DNA from: Diplonema papillatum
Lineage: Eukaryota; Euglenozoa; Diplonemea; Diplonemida; Diplonemidae
DNA: 64,000 bases
Assembly (NCBI GenBank): GCA_030068145.1
Contig: JAPJBO010000323.1
Location: forward strand, 62,001-126,000
Reading direction: 5' to 3'
A program made the translations under genes and the position numbers. Under the pieces are notes generated by a model. It made no database searches, was not told where the DNA came from, and saw nothing but the letters and a program-made list of their open reading frames with translations. Below are positions 21,996 through 33,279 of this stretch, in pieces. The number at the start of each line of letters is the position of its first letter. Within the stretch, counting starts at the first letter, position 1.

Positions 21996-23321
21996 TTTGC
22001 TCACAGACATCGGTGGTCGACTGTATGCGTGCATCTTGACTCTTTGAGTGATGGGCACGCGGGCGTATCCATGTCAGCGCGCACGTCAGACAAACTGGTC
22101 TGAAACGACCGTGCCTGAGCAATCAGATTGGAACACACAGGCCGCCACTTGTGAGCGACTCGCTAGAACGTGTCTTCTTTTTACGGGGACAATCGGCACA
22201 GCATAGCCCGCAGAGCGCACTGGACATGGGAATACCGTGTGCAACGCCTGTCGTTGAAGGCCAGGAAAAAGAGCACGCGGAACAGCACGATTGCGACAAA
22301 CAGTGCGGAAGGGAGGGGAATCTTAGTTTAAAGTCCAGGGCAGTACTGCCTGCCCTGCTGGTGGGGCGGGGGGGTTGCAAGAACGTGCTTGGAATGGATA
22401 TGTGCTCAACACCTACTGGTCCCGTCTGTGCCGTGTTTGCTGGGATTGCCTTCGTGGGGGCAGGGGAAGGGGACCTCGCAGCGCCGCTGAGAAACAGCTG
22501 GAATGCGGCTGCTGGCTAAGAGCATGCTTGCAGCAATACCCGTCGGTGATCGACGAACGGATTGGCACCGTTAGGCTAGAAGCGAAGAGTTTGAAGTGGG
22601 TTTGGGCATGCCTTGCGTGGTAACTGTTTGAGGGGGTGGGCGGGACGGAGGAAGTGGAGCCCGTACGGTCTCTTTCGGCGTCGTCTGTTAACATGACAGT
22701 CGCATGCTTACAAGTCCGGGGGGAAGAGGACCACAACGCCCAGCGCGCTCATGGGTTTGGGTGGGAAAGCATAGACGATAGGGCGTCTGATTTTCGACCT
22801 TGGTAAGCGACTCGTCAGCAAGCTAAAGTGGAGGCTCTGAAGGAAGCAACGTGCGGAACACTGTTGACGTGGAACACTGAGTTCTGCAAAATGCAACTGC
22901 CATGAAGGCACGCGAGCACGTTGAACACCATCCGGTGCCGCCCGATCGTGTCCAAGAAGACGTGTGAAAACGGGGTTTTGCCCAGAGGCTTTTCGTGTTA
23001 TTCTGCAGATACTGTGAGCCATCTTTTGTGCCTATGCTGTCATTGCCGCGCTGGGCGGCCTACGAGTCTCGAAAATAGGCTGCGTGTGCACTTCAGGGCA
23101 CACGAGAAGGGTAGCACCTTCCACCGCGACCAACACGCGCGAGCGTCGCGACTTCCGAACTGCCGCAAAACAGCTCCTCGGTTGCAGCCTCGGCCGGTTG
23201 CGAAATAGAGCAAATGAAATGGACCCTGAAAGGCCGGCTCGTCGTCCCGCAATAGTGGAGCGGCGAGCGAACGCGATTCTGCGACGAAGATAGGCCCCGA
23301 ATCAGCATGCGGAACCCTTGT

Positions 23322-23380
23322 TGAGAGAGAGAGAGAGGCGAGTTAGAGTGCACGTCACTTCCTCACGTACTTCTACGGTG
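23322..23380 (+). repeat. Dispersed GA-headed repeat family R7, copy 2
   Basis: A short (GA)n run followed by GGCGAGTTAGAGTGCACGTC. The GAGTTAGAGTGCA block is shared with 15970 and 58834; the 3' half is replaced. Confidence 0.6.
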
Positions 23381-23595
23381 GCCGCCAGTCGTCCCGTCGT
23401 AGGCGTGTAGCGGCTGGCCGTTCTGGCACGGTGGGTGATAACACCGCGTTGATTCGGCTCGGTCCGATTTAACAACAGCAGGCGATGGTCGGCTTCCGGA
23501 CGTGGAGACGACCTACAAAAAGGGTGCGCGGCCGAGGGTCGTTTGCAAACGAGGCTGCAGGGATGCGCAGAGAGTGTGTCGTTCTCTCAGACGCC

Positions 23596-23822
23596 CCGAC
23601 CGCGACGATGGACTTCTTCTGCATCTTCCGGCTCGCCGGCGCCACCGCCGGGGTGGTCTTCCCGTCGGTCGTCTCCCCGTTCTTCTTCTTGGGTGTCAAC
23701 AGCATGGTCCACCTGCTCGGGAAGTCGGACCTCGCCTTGCCGCAGGCTCACACTTTCCGACTAGCCCGACTTCATCAACGTGACTCCCGGCGTGAACCCA
23801 CCTCCAGGCTCGTGCTGGGGGC
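23596..23822 (+). pseudogene. Inverted, internally deleted copy (C) of the transporter 3' end
   Basis: On the plus strand this reads MDFFCIFRLAGATAGVVF and matches the membrane segment near the end of the transporter at 24254-26190. About 100 bp are missing between the FFFLG region and the VHLLGKSD region. It lies tail to tail with copy B. Their junction near 23810-23845 forms a hairpin (CTCGTGCTGGGGG and its complement). Deletion and orientation make it non-functional. Confidence 0.85.
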
Positions 23823-24247
23823 GGCCCTCGTCACACCCCCAGCACGAGCGTCGGGACCGCCAATATGCCGCAGCAAAGGTAAATCACGGCGGCGACGATC
23901 TCGTACCTGGAGTACGGTGCTGGAGGTGGGTTCACGCCGGGAGTCACGTTGATGAAGTCGGGCTGGTCGGAAAGTGTGACGCACACACGAGCCTGCGGCG
24001 AGGCGAGGGTTTCCGACTTCCCGAGCAGGTGGACCCGGGGTGGCGACTCGTCGTCGGCGAAGGTGGAGTAGCTCGCGCAGTTCTGTAAGAAGATGGGCTC
24101 CGAATCGACGTGCGGGATGCTGTTGATGTTGGACAGCAGCCGGCGGCGGCCGATGGCACCCAAGAAGAAGAACGACCGACGGGAAGACCACCCCGGCGGT
24201 GGCGCCGGCGAGCCGGAAGATGCTGCAGAAGTCCATCGTCGCGGCGG
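23823..24247 (-). pseudogene. Direct duplicate copy (B) of the transporter 3' end, frameshifted
   Basis: It matches 24248-24670 of the intact gene at an offset of 423 bp with few substitutions. A small deletion at about 24160-24170, where the intact gene has GAAAAAGGGGGGAACG, throws the reading frame out after GVVFPSVV. The copy lacks a start and ends at the same stop context as the gene. It is recent, judged by the low divergence. Confidence 0.9.
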
Positions 24248-24253
24248 CCCTCG

Positions 24254-26190
24254 TCACACCCCCAGCACGAGCGTCGGGACCGCCAATATGCCGCAGCAAA
24301 GGTAAATCACGGCGGCGACGATCTCGTACCTGGAGTATGGTGCTGGAGGTGGGTTCACGCCGGGAGTCACGTTTATGAAGTCGGGCTGGTCGGAAAGTGT
24401 GACGCACACACGAGCCTGCGGCGAGGCGAGAATCTCCGACTTCCCGAGCAGGTGGACCCGGGGTGGCGACTCGTCGTCGGCGAAGGTGGAATAGCTCGCG
24501 CAGTTCTGCAAGAAGATGGGCTCCGAATCGACATGCGGGATGCTGTTGATGTTAGACAGCAGCCGGTGGCGACCGATGGCACCCAAGAAGAAAAAGGGGG
24601 GAACGACCGACGTGAAGACCACCCCGGCGGTGGCGCCGGCGAGCCGGAAAATGGTGAAGAAGTCCATCGTCGCGGCGCACAGCGCAGCGGTCGACATCAT
24701 CGCGATGCTCGAAAACATCTTCGGCGACCCTTCCGGCAGGAGATACCGCCACAGCAGCACATTCCCCTCGTGCAGCAGAATCGGAAGCGCGAGGGTCACC
24801 GACGACGCGAAAACCACCTTCAGCATGGTGTACCCTTCCAAATTGTGCAGGATGTTCCCGCCGGTCGAAACCCCGTACATCGAATACCCGCTGTACCCAA
24901 TCAGCATGTATCCGACGCCCGCCAGGATGATGGCGGCGACTGTAGGGCCCATCATCGTCCCCGTTTTCGGACAACCCTCGCGGACCCTCATTTCACGGTA
25001 GAGCGGGAAAAGGTTGACTTGGCAGTCGAACGAGAAGAAGATGACGCCGATGGTGGACAGCATCTCGGCGGGGTCTCGGATCCACTCGGTTGCTTCGAGG
25101 GTCTGCGCGGCTTTGTGCGGGTGCGCCGCCGCGTCTCCGAACACGGACAGGACAAAGAAGACGATGGCGGCGGCGGCGTAGTATCCGACGAAGCGGAGGT
25201 CGGAGAATTTCTCCTTCAGCGTCAGCGGCCAGACGAGCACCGCGACGACGAAGACCAGCGTTTTCGGCTCCGGCGAGCCGGGGAGGATGAGGGCCAGGGT
25301 TTCCGCCGCCGCCCGCAAGTTCGCAACTCCCCCGCTCCACGTGTCCAGGAGGCAGAGGGTCAGGGCCAGCCGAAAGCCCCACCGCCCGTAGATCTTGTGC
25401 CCTGTATGGGCTACGTCGCTGCGGGTGCTCCGGATGATGTCCAGCGTGCGATACGTCAGGTAGCACCCGAACGTCGTGCAGAACCCGACCACTAGCACCA
25501 CCAGCGCGAAGCCGACGACCCCCGCATACCGGACGCCCATCGGCATCGCGAGAACGCCGGTGCCCACGAACGTCATGAACAAACTCACGCTGACTGTCAC
25601 CGCCGTCGCGGAGCTCGGCTCTTGGTCGAAATCGACGAGGAGCCCTCCCAGCGACCGCACGGACTTAATCTGCGAGCACTCCGGCGGTGGTTCGTCGAGC
25701 GCGGCCGAGCTGAGCGTCGCGTATATCTTCCTGTGTCGGGGTGGGCAAGGCTTGGGTGTGTGGGAAGGCGGTCGTTGCGATGCCCACGAGGCTGCGGGCG
25801 TTTTGTGCGGTCGACGCTATACGTCGATTTCTGATGTCTGGCGGTTTTTCTTTTTCTGTAATTCTTCTTGGGACAATCCCCCTTTTTTGCAGATAGAAAT
25901 TCAGCCAGGTAGTCCATTCTGACACTTTGTCGCCATTCCGGCTTTCGCATGACTTTGGTCTGACGGTCGAGAAACTCAGTCTGGCAATTGTCTGGCCTTC
26001 AGTTGCGGCAGTCAACACGAAGTGCCCGCTCAAGTTTGAACGCTTCACGCGGGGACAGGCTTAACTATGTTGTGTTGCACGTTCTCCGTGGAGTAAGGTT
26101 GCCTGTGTGAAAGTTTTGTTCGTGCACACACCTTACGCGGCTCGTGATCTCGTCCTCGTCGTCGTAGACAGCGAACGTCGGTGCGCTCAT
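24254..26190 (-). CDS. Amino-acid transporter, AAAP (SLC36/SLC38-like) family
   Basis: Two exons, 26190-26137 and 25726-24254, give a protein of about 508 residues. Exon 1 encodes MSAPTFAVYDDEDEITSR and ends at CGC|GTAAGG; the acceptor is AGGAAG|ATATAC, phase 0. Near residues 60-80 is SLFMTFVGTGVLAMP, the family's first membrane helix with its GTG break. Further helices follow (FALVVLVVGFCTTFGCYLTY, IGVIFFSFDCQVNLFPLYRE, VGYMLIGYSGYSMYG, AAALCAATMDFFTIFRLAG and a last one near IVAAVIYLCCGILAVP). Relatives move neutral amino acids with H+ or Na+ across plasma, vacuolar or lysosomal membranes. Substrate and location cannot be read here. The acidic N-terminus is cytosolic in relatives. Two broken copies of its 3' end follow downstream, and its intron holds a repeat that is the empty site of a hAT-like element at 47663. 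Confidence 0.9.
25802..25935 (+). repeat. Dispersed repeat H, element-free copy
   Basis: It reads TGTGCGGTCGACGCTATACG and continues to AGAAATTCAGCCAGGTAGTC. It lies in the transporter intron. The same sequence at 47645-48480 is split by a 631-bp insertion exactly after GCGGTCGA. Here GCGGTCGA (25807-25814) occurs once. Confidence 0.85.
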
Positions 26191-27026
26191 GCTCACCGGT
26201 AAGCCAAGGTGGGGCATTTTTGTACGCTTTCGGCGGTCCTCTTCGAGCCCCCCCAAAACCCCGCCCAGAGGCCCCTCCCCCTTTATCCGATTCGGGACAC
26301 TTTTGTTTCCTACGACACTCGCTCACGCTGTGACCGGCCAAATTCTGATGCAGCTTCGAGTCGAGCAACGGAGCAGCGTGACCCAGCTAAAACGTTCGAT
26401 CTCCAAACATTTCACCCACTCCCACTTCTAGTGCTTATTGTGGTTTCACCCCTAACCACTTTCCTTTACGGACGGAGGGTGATGAAGGTAGTCCAGGGTG
26501 CGGAAAGGTTTCTGGGGCAAACTACAAACAAATGGGGTGGATCACGCTGCCGAAGGTTAGCCCAATGAGCCCGACGGACAGCAACACGGTCAGTCCGGAC
26601 GCAGGCGTTCCAAACATCCTAGATTCGCGGTCAAACGAAGCTAGTGCACAAGGTTTGCCTGAAGTCGCCTACTTTTCGAATCCAAAGGGATGCTCTTTCT
26701 GCCACAACTCTCTCTCTCTCGCCCCGTCGGAACGCGCGCAGAGGAGAACGTAGGGCAATGAGATTCACACAAGTCCATCATCGACACGTTCTTCACTTCA
26801 TTCTTTTGTTCTGGAGAGGGCATTGCTTTTTTCACGGTTCTTCTTTCTTTTTTCAGCTGTCTCCCGGTTGAGAAGGAGGGGCGTAAGGAGAAGTCGGGTT
26901 AGAAGAGCAGAGTTGGAGGGCACTCAATTCAAAAGGGCCCGGCGGCGTAGGACGCTGGAGGGGAGAGACGGCGTGGGGGTTGCGGAATGGATATGTGGTC
27001 AACGCCGCGTCGTGTCCTACACAGGG
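26191..27026. other. Upstream region of the transporter gene
   Basis: It would contain the transporter promoter and 5' UTR. No TATA box or other element could be assigned. A stretch near 26447-26490 (TTTACGGACGGAGGG) resembles the terminus of the TTAA elements at 29505 and 53486, without a second end. Confidence 0.4.
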
Positions 27027-27150
27027 AGTTCCAGCCTCAGAAGCTCAAGTTACCCGAGAAGCGGGTGTGCTTCCACACCCGAACGGCGGGTGTGGCCCCC
27101 GCTTTTTGTCTCCAGCTTCAACTCCAGCTTCTGAAGCTGGACTCCACCGT
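27027..27150. mobile_element. Small TIR element, family R10, copy 1
   Basis: The left end GTTCCAGCCTCAGAAGCT is complementary to the right end AGCTTCTGAAGCTGGACTCC. Inside, GCGGGTGTG and CACACCCG pair again. It is probably a MITE. A relative is at 29183-29432, and pieces occur near 42212 and 58345-58440. Confidence 0.65.
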
Positions 27151-27199
27151 TTATCTGCACTGGATTTCAGTCCGTTAAGCCACGGTCACAATAAGCGGA

Positions 27200-27265
27200 G
27201 GGGGAGAGAGAGAGACAAGTTCGAGAGTAGGGACCATCTCTCCGAGGAGTTTCCGGTCGCCTCGC
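27200..27265 (+). repeat. Dispersed GA-headed repeat family R7, copy 3
   Basis: GGGGGAGAGAGAGAGACAAG, then AGGGACCATCTCTCCGAGGA and TTTCCGGTCGCC. It is nearly identical to the block inside the R5 element at 58834 and is followed directly by R6. Confidence 0.8.
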
Positions 27266-27277
27266 CACAAGCGGTGC

Positions 27278-27560
27278 ATCATCAGCGCGGAACGTGAGTG
27301 TCTGCAGACAGGACAGCAGTGTGAGTCTGGTTCGCCAGGCGGCTGTTCATAGCGGGGAAGGGGGGAAGGGGGTGTTTGCAAGGACGTGCTTGGAATGGGT
27401 ATGTGCTCAACATCGCACTGGTCCCGTCTGCGCCGCGTTTCGGTCCTTTAAGCCACGGACACATAAGGCGGACCATCATCAGGGCGGAACCTGAGTGTCT
27501 GCAGACAGGACAGCGGTGTGAGTCTGGCTTGTCAGGCGGCTCTTCGTAGCTCGTCACAGC
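27278..27560 (+). repeat. Dispersed repeat family R6, two tandem copies
   Basis: The block GTGTCTGCAGACAGGACAGC followed by GTGTGAGTCTGG and GGCGGCT occurs at 27295 and again at 27495. The second copy is preceded by GTGCTTGGAATGGGTATGTG and GCCACGGACACATAAGGCGG. Other copies are at 55258-55412, partly at 58497-58585 and 22384-22440, and weakly at 30880-30945. Confidence 0.85.
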
Positions 27561-28236
27561 AGGGGAAGGGGGGAAGGGGGTGGGGGTGTGTAGGGAGAAG
27601 GCTACTCTTTATTTTTAGCGTTATTTGTGGATTAGAAGGTCGGTATTTTTACTTACTTTCAGAAGAACATGGTGGACTAGCGGACAAACTGGCTTCGTTC
27701 CTGAGTTCTCGCATTCCTTGGGGTAGCCATTCTTTTAGCATGCAGGGTCAAAACCTTGTGTCTTTGTGGTAAACGCTGCTGCGGGGCCAACGGCCCCCAA
27801 GAAAAAAAATTGGGGGAAAAAAAAGATTGCTCAACTTCATCAAAAATCACCGCAGTATTTGTTCCAAAACAAAAATAAAAAAAAAACCAATCACCAGGTG
27901 TGGCTAAAGCGTGAATGTAAATAGAGATTTTGCCCAAACACATTTTTTGCACTTTTTTTTTTGCACTTTTTTTGCACCAGGCTACAGCCAGGCCTCACGT
28001 TCAGCATGCTAAACGTACTGATTTCAGCACGTTAATTCTTTTAGTTTCTCTCTGTACACATGCTGAATCAGTACGTTATCAGCACATATCTTGTGTCCAA
28101 GATGCCACCCGAAGGCCACCCAAGCAGGCCCATGCAGGTCTTTCGAAGAACTGGTGGAGGAGGGAGCAAGCTGGCTTGGATGTCTGCACATACCCGTTTC
28201 TTCGGGCTTACGCGAGTGGGGGAATTGGCGTTTTTT

Positions 28237-28259
28237 TCGGCTCGCTACGCGAGCCGAAG
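28237..28259. other. Short perfect hairpin
   Basis: TTCGGCTCGC, a three-base loop, then the exact complement GCGAGCCGAA. It lies inside the R11 long element. Confidence 0.8.
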
Positions 28260-28427
28260 AAGGGGATGATAAATACTCCATTACTTCGATGACCGCCATA
28301 GAGGGCCGCATATGATATGATCATTCATCTGAGTGCAAGAGACAAGTTACCACAGTCCGGAACGCAAAACAGACATAGCATGCTGCTCGATTTCTTCGTT
28401 CGATGAAGAACTATTCAGAAATGTTTT

Positions 28428-28682
28428 GTGACCAAGCTAGGAGCCTCTGAAAGTATTAGCTGTATGTTGGCAAGCGTTGACACAACACCATTCGAGTTCC
28501 TGTTGGAACTTGCGCCTGACAAACTTCCAATTGTGATGATGGTGATGATCTTAGCGGCTGTGCTGGTAGCACAGACGACAGAAAGAAAGCGAAAGCGCGA
28601 AGAGTCCGACATTCCTCAGTCCGGCTACGATCCAAAACGGGTGCAAAAAGCAGGCGGAAAAAGTGCAAAAAAACGTAAATAG
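28428..28682 (+). CDS. Small basic-tailed ORF inside the R11 element, doubtful
   Basis: An 84-codon frame with a hydrophobic middle (LPIVMMVMILAAVLVAQ) and a very basic tail ending GGKSAKKRK. It lies wholly within the inverted-repeat element at 27739-28911. I do not recognise a transposase. It may be a passenger fragment or chance. Confidence 0.2.
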   Translation: MTKLGASESISCMLASVDTTPFEFLLELAPDKLPIVMMVMILAAVLVAQTTERKRKREESDIPQSGYDPKRVQKAGGKSAKKRK

Positions 28683-28789
28683 GATCTTGGATTTTGCCCA
28701 AAAAGAGCGTAAATAGGGCCACACGTGCCAATCACCGCATTTGTTTGTGTGCACAAGCGGCGTTTCACCTGATTTGGTGAGTTGCTTTT

Positions 28790-28845
28790 AGTACGCTGCC
28801 AACTACTAATTTTTAGTACCAACAATGCATTGTTAACACAAAAAA
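28790..28845 (+). repeat. Dispersed repeat R8, copy 1
   Basis: TAGTACGCTGCCAACTACTA to GCATTGTTAACACAAAAAA, identical over about 52 bp with 35308-35360. The preceding bases (TTTGGTGAGTTGC against TTTGGTAAGTTTC) are also related. Confidence 0.85.
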
Positions 28846-29182
28846 TGGGTGGCCATTTTTTTTGGGTTTAACCCCCTGTTACCAAAAAGACACAAGGTTT
28901 TGCCCTGCATGTTAACCACCCGAACACGATGCTCGAAGTGAGGACGCGATATGCAGGGAGAAAGGTATTGCTTTCATGCCGGCTCTTCATGCTCTCAAGA
29001 GATGCCGCATTTCGGTGGCGTTTGGAGGGAAGTGTCGTTGAGGGGAGGTCGTAGGTAGTTTAGTGTTTGGGCAGAAATGTTCTGGCAGCCCCGCATGCAT
29101 CACGCTTTCTCAGAATATTTCTGCCAAGCCTTCCCCCCCACGGGGAGTCCCCCCCCATATTGGCGTCCTCTTCCGAGCACGG

Positions 29183-29432
29183 TAGCGTCCAGCCTCAGAA
29201 GCGCCGGGGTAAAGCAGGAGTTTAACAAGCGAAACTTCGCTCCAAAAAAAGCGGGCTCCGCACCCGCATTTCGGGTGTGCATGTACACGCGTTTTGGTTG
29301 CAGCACACTCGCGTTTTTGGTTGTGACTCGGGTAATTGTCGCTGCGTGCGGCGGATGCCCGGAGGAGTTCGACTTGGTGCGTCTTCTTTTTAACTCCGGC
29401 TTTTGAGGCTGGACTTTACCGTATATATGGTG
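29183..29432. mobile_element. TIR element, family R10, copy 2
   Basis: The left end TCCAGCCTCAGAAGCGCCGG..GAGTTTAA pairs with the right end TTTTTAACTCCGGCTTTTGA GGCTGGAC. The internal GCACCCGC..GGGTGTGC is shared in style with copy 1 at 27027. About 250 bp, non-coding. Confidence 0.65.
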
Positions 29433-29504
29433 TTTCCCGGATGACAAGTCAAGTATGAAACGCGCGACAAGTTTTTGTGCGAAAATTGGGCAGGAGCCCT
29501 TTAA

Positions 29505-29962
29505 CCCCTTACGGACGGAAGGAGAGGTAGGTTGTGCCGTGGGTGCCAAAATGACTTCTCTCGATCCTGAGACGGCATCGTTTACAGCAGTGGACTACGA
29601 CGGTATCTGATCAGCTTGAATCCCCACGCTCTCGTTCTTGATTAATGAAGACATTGTCTTGTCGAATGCTTTCGCAGAAGCTCGTCTCTCCACGATGTAA
29701 GAAATTCACCTCTGACGTAGTAGTACGTACGACTCCGTCCAGCGCAGAAAGCCTCCTGGGGAATCTATGGGCCAAACTCGAAGTGTAACGACGTCAAACT
29801 GGAAGCCCTGGTGCTCCTTGGCAAGGTTTCGTAACACATCTCTTCGCAGCAGCAAGCATTGATCATTTTTTTGACGTGTCTTTCCGCTGAAGGCCCAGTG
29901 TCCGAACTCCAACTCGGTTTTTGGCTTCTTCGACATAAATATATGTTCCCCGTCCGTAAAGG
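29505..29962. mobile_element. piggyBac-like MITE, copy 1 (TTAA target)
   Basis: The element lies between TTAA at 29501-29504 and TTAA at 29963-29966. The termini are CCCCTTACGGACGG on the left and, in complement, CCTTTACGGACGGGG on the right. The right end continues as ACATATATTTATGTC, as in the copy at 53486. A TTAA duplication with CCC at the element ends is the hallmark of the piggyBac superfamily. 458 bp; no transposase frame. Confidence 0.8.
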
Positions 29963-29999
29963 TTAAAGTACTTGCCATGTGGCAAGCATTGTACAGGTT

Positions 30000-32707
30000 G
30001 TGCCGTCAACGCAAATCGGAGCCTCTTTTTGGAGAGGCTACTCGTAGAAACGACCTGGTGGAAAAAGTCTCCTTTTTCGACAAAGAGTCGAAAAAGGGAC
30101 GGGAAGGCGGGGAAATTGATTTGACAGGGATTTTTCGGGACCCGCAGTGACCGCAAACCCCGGGCAAACCGGGGGAACGTGGAAGATTTTCACTGTCGGT
30201 GGGGGGGTGCCCGTGGGGGGTCGAGAGCTGCCGGCACGGCCAAAGAAGGAGGATTGGGACTGAACAAGGCGAAGGAGAAACAGAAAAAGGAGGCGCTTCG
30301 TTGGTGATTTCTTGATTTCGGTTTATTTTTTTTTCTTTTTCGTTTTTCCTGTAACTAACTAGTTTTCCTACTGTCTTGGTTGCATGAGTGACGTGCGGCA
30401 TATGCCCGTTGTTCTGCTCTCTTTCGTCTTCTCGCTCTAAGCTTACGAGCGATGTGTTGTGGGGGCAGCGTGTCAAGAATATTGATCCCTTTTACTCCTG
30501 GAACTTGCATGACGTACTCCCCGAAGCCTACCAACCAGGCTTACAAGGGGAAGGAGACACGAAAGCAGTCCGTCCCCTGGTGGGTACAGTCTCAAGTAGT
30601 CCGCAACAATACCGTCAAAAGCTAATAAAGCTGAAGCTCTTGCGGCGTGCCTGGACTTCGTTGCCACCTCTGGCGACTTCGCCGGTTTCCGGAAGTGTTG
30701 GTTGGTGCTGTGCCGGTTTGTATGGCGTCCGTTGGATGCGAATCAACGCTCGAAGGCATGATCAGCCAAGGCTGCTCTCCGAACGTTTTGCAACTGGAAC
30801 TGAGCCGGCCCGCCCCCCATCTGCCTATCTCCTCGAACTGCATCAAAAGCCGAGGACACAAGCACCTTCAACAGCGTGGAACCTAAATGTCTGCAGACAG
30901 TGCAGCTTGTAACTCAGGTTCATCAGTGTTCGTAGCTTGTGACAGCCGAGCGCATCCCTTCGGGATGAGGGCCCCCAACCGCGTCTGAGCAATCAGGTAA
31001 AAGGCCAGGGCATCCCCAGCTTGTCCCACCGTGACTCCCTAGAACGTACCTACGTAAAACTACATCGTTCGTGGGCCAGCCGGTAGGATGGAGGGCAACA
31101 ACGATGCAGTGGCCCTTCCTGTGTACTATGATACAGTTGCGGTACCCTTCCTTTCTTTTCCCTAGGTCCGCCTCCCAAAGACGAAGGACGAAGACCCCCC
31201 CAGTCAGTGCTCCCACTTCTGAGCTGGTCGGTCATTACGAATTTTTCTGAGACTCAGCGTCTTGCAGAAAAGATTGCGGAGAAGCTGTTGGAAGTCTGCA
31301 GTTCGCATGCTTTCTCCCGCAACGGCCGAAACGGTCACGAGAACGTCGTCAAACAACGTCAGGGGGCCGCTTCAACGGGAATGCGGTACTTGAGCGCACA
31401 CGCTCGCCGGATAAAAGGCGCATCACACTGTCTTACACACCTTGCGAACCTCACGAGACTCAGCGAACGGAGAAATCGCCCTTCGCGGTCTACTTTGATC
31501 GCGTAACATTCGACGCGAACGCTTTAATTCGCCGCCGGGGATTCGGAAAGAAGGCATCAATCATGATATCGTTGCCAGCAAGCTTTGCAGGATCACGAGT
31601 GGGTACAGTCGACGAGCGCAGACCTTTGTCTCCGGGAGCACTTGCAATGCAGGGTTTCCGCAGTTAAACGGATTGGACTCCGCAGACTCTTTTTCGGCAG
31701 GTGGGCGGGGGCAGAGACAAAACAAAACCCTTCGGGGGCAAGTTAGGGAAGGCACGTTTAAAAGAAAGGGGACAGGTGCGTTGCTTTAAATTTTTCATTT
31801 TTCAACATTTCTTTTGATATTTTTTTTTTTGAAGATTTTCCTCTTTTTTCTGTGGGCCAGGGCCAGGGTTGTAGACAGCCTTCAGGGCCCGTGGTGGGGA
31901 ATCAAAATACCGATGGCGGTGTGAGTTTTGATAGGCTGGCTGCTGATATGCTGTGGCCCCTTTCTTATTGTCGGAGCTCGTTACTCAAGTGCATGTTAAT
32001 CCAAGTGATTCATGTACTTAAGAGAACTCAATGCGCAGGTAGCTCACAGAGAGAAGACTTCAGACTCCAGTGCATGGCCCTGCCATCACCTCTTCTGCCT
32101 GGTAGCGAAGCGTCTTTTCGACGCCGTATCCCGTCCACAGCTTTGACCATGTTTCAGACGTTCGGGGAGTCTGACTATAGTTCATATTCGTTAACGGTAT
32201 GTTCTGTCTACGACAGCAAAAGAGGCTTTTGTGTCCATTCTTCTTAGGCGCCGTTGCACTGACGGGGATCTAAACCAGAGTTGCCAACCTCCTCGTGGTA
32301 GTCCCCGTCCACGTGTGCAAGCCTAATGGCAACACGTGCACAGTGCGCTGCTCAGGGTAGTTGAAGGCCTGTCAGTAGTCCCGAGGGACGATAGTACTAT
32401 TGCAATCTCTTACTAGACTGACGCCACCAACAGGGTGGAACCCGCCCTACTTGTGACTGCAACTCGCTAGAGCGCGCTGACTTGTCTTCATTTCACGGTT
32501 GCAATCTGCAAAGTAAACTCCGCAGAGCATAGACGGTGTCAACAACAGGAGAGAGGATGGGACAGTCCGGCATACTCCGCACACTTGCCGTTTCGGCGCG
32601 GTACTGTACACCTCAGCGCGGAATGGTGAATTCGTTGCAACAAGGCTTTTCGTGCTGGTTTGACCTAGCGAGAGAAGCTCTATAAAGAGGCAGTTACTCG
32701 GTATCGC
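30000..32707. other. Spacer without recognised genes
   Basis: Open frames at 30388-30912 (plus) and 30006-30476 (minus) show no motif. A weak R6 match lies near 30880-30945. Nothing else is supported. Confidence 0.5.
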
Positions 32708-32892
32708 AAAGAAGGCAAGGACTTCGTTTTGTGTGTGCGTGCCGGGTGATCGTTTTCCCACTTCTATTTACCCTGTGTATATTTTCAGGTAAGGAATTCT
32801 GATCAACCACCAAAACACGCTGCCTACGTCTTTTTTTAGCCTGCACCCAATACACTGAAGGGCAACCCGCAAGATTGCTAGTACTAAAAAAA
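32708..32892 (+). repeat. Dispersed repeat family R1, copy 2
   Basis: It matches copy 1 (100-276) through TTTTCAGGTAAGGAATTCTG, ATCAACCACCAAAACACGCT and GGGCAACCCGCAAGATTG to TAGTACTAAAAA. Confidence 0.85.
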
Positions 32893-33279
32893 GAATGAAA
32901 CAGACGCGAGCGTGGGACCGCACGATCCTGGTCGCTTGGGCAGCGACGGTCGTATGCCGCGAGGGCCCCTCCCTCCCAACAAGAGCAAGTGTCAGACTGG
33001 CCCACCCGGAGGCGGCTTGGGTCCCTTAGCAGGGTTTCCCTATTGAGTGGGTGTTGCTTGAGCTAGCTATTTATTTCCCGGCGACAGCTTGTGTCAGACT
33101 AGCCCACCTCCAGGGGCGGTTCGTGCCTTATAGGCACATGGGGTGATGACGCTTTTATTTATTTCTGATGACATTTCTTTTTTCCCCCTATTCTGGGTTT
33201 CCTTGCTGTTTTCCTTTTTTTCCTTTTGGACGAACAGTCGTGCTTTGCGGGAAAGACTCGGGAGGTTGTCAGTTGCGAA

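Larger units (their letters stand above)
20555..23594. other. Spacer with scattered repeats
   Basis: A repeat at 21820-21995 pairs with 6655-6815. A partial R5 end lies near 22315, and an R6 5' part near 22384-22440. R7 is at 23322-23380. A minus frame ending at 21474 reads NNDRGKQLAAELQSEKTRL, a coiled-coil-like tail, but without convincing splice borders. No gene is called. Confidence 0.45.
27739..28911. mobile_element. TIR element, family R11, long form
   Basis: Ends CATGCAGGGTCAAAACCTTG...CAAGGTTTTGCCCTGCATG are inverted repeats of about 28 bp continuing into AAAGACAC. A 212-bp short form at 43355-43566 has the same ends and shares the next 120 bp at the left (GCTCAACTTC.TCAAAAAT, GTTTGTTCCAAA). 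An inner inverted pair (27895-27960 against 28655-28735) suggests nesting. It is 1173 bp with one small ORF (28428) and is probably non-autonomous. Confidence 0.8.

Noticed and set aside
24110..25495. 461-codon plus-strand frame
   Set aside because: Shadow of the amino-acid transporter on the minus strand, which has clear membrane helices and family motifs.
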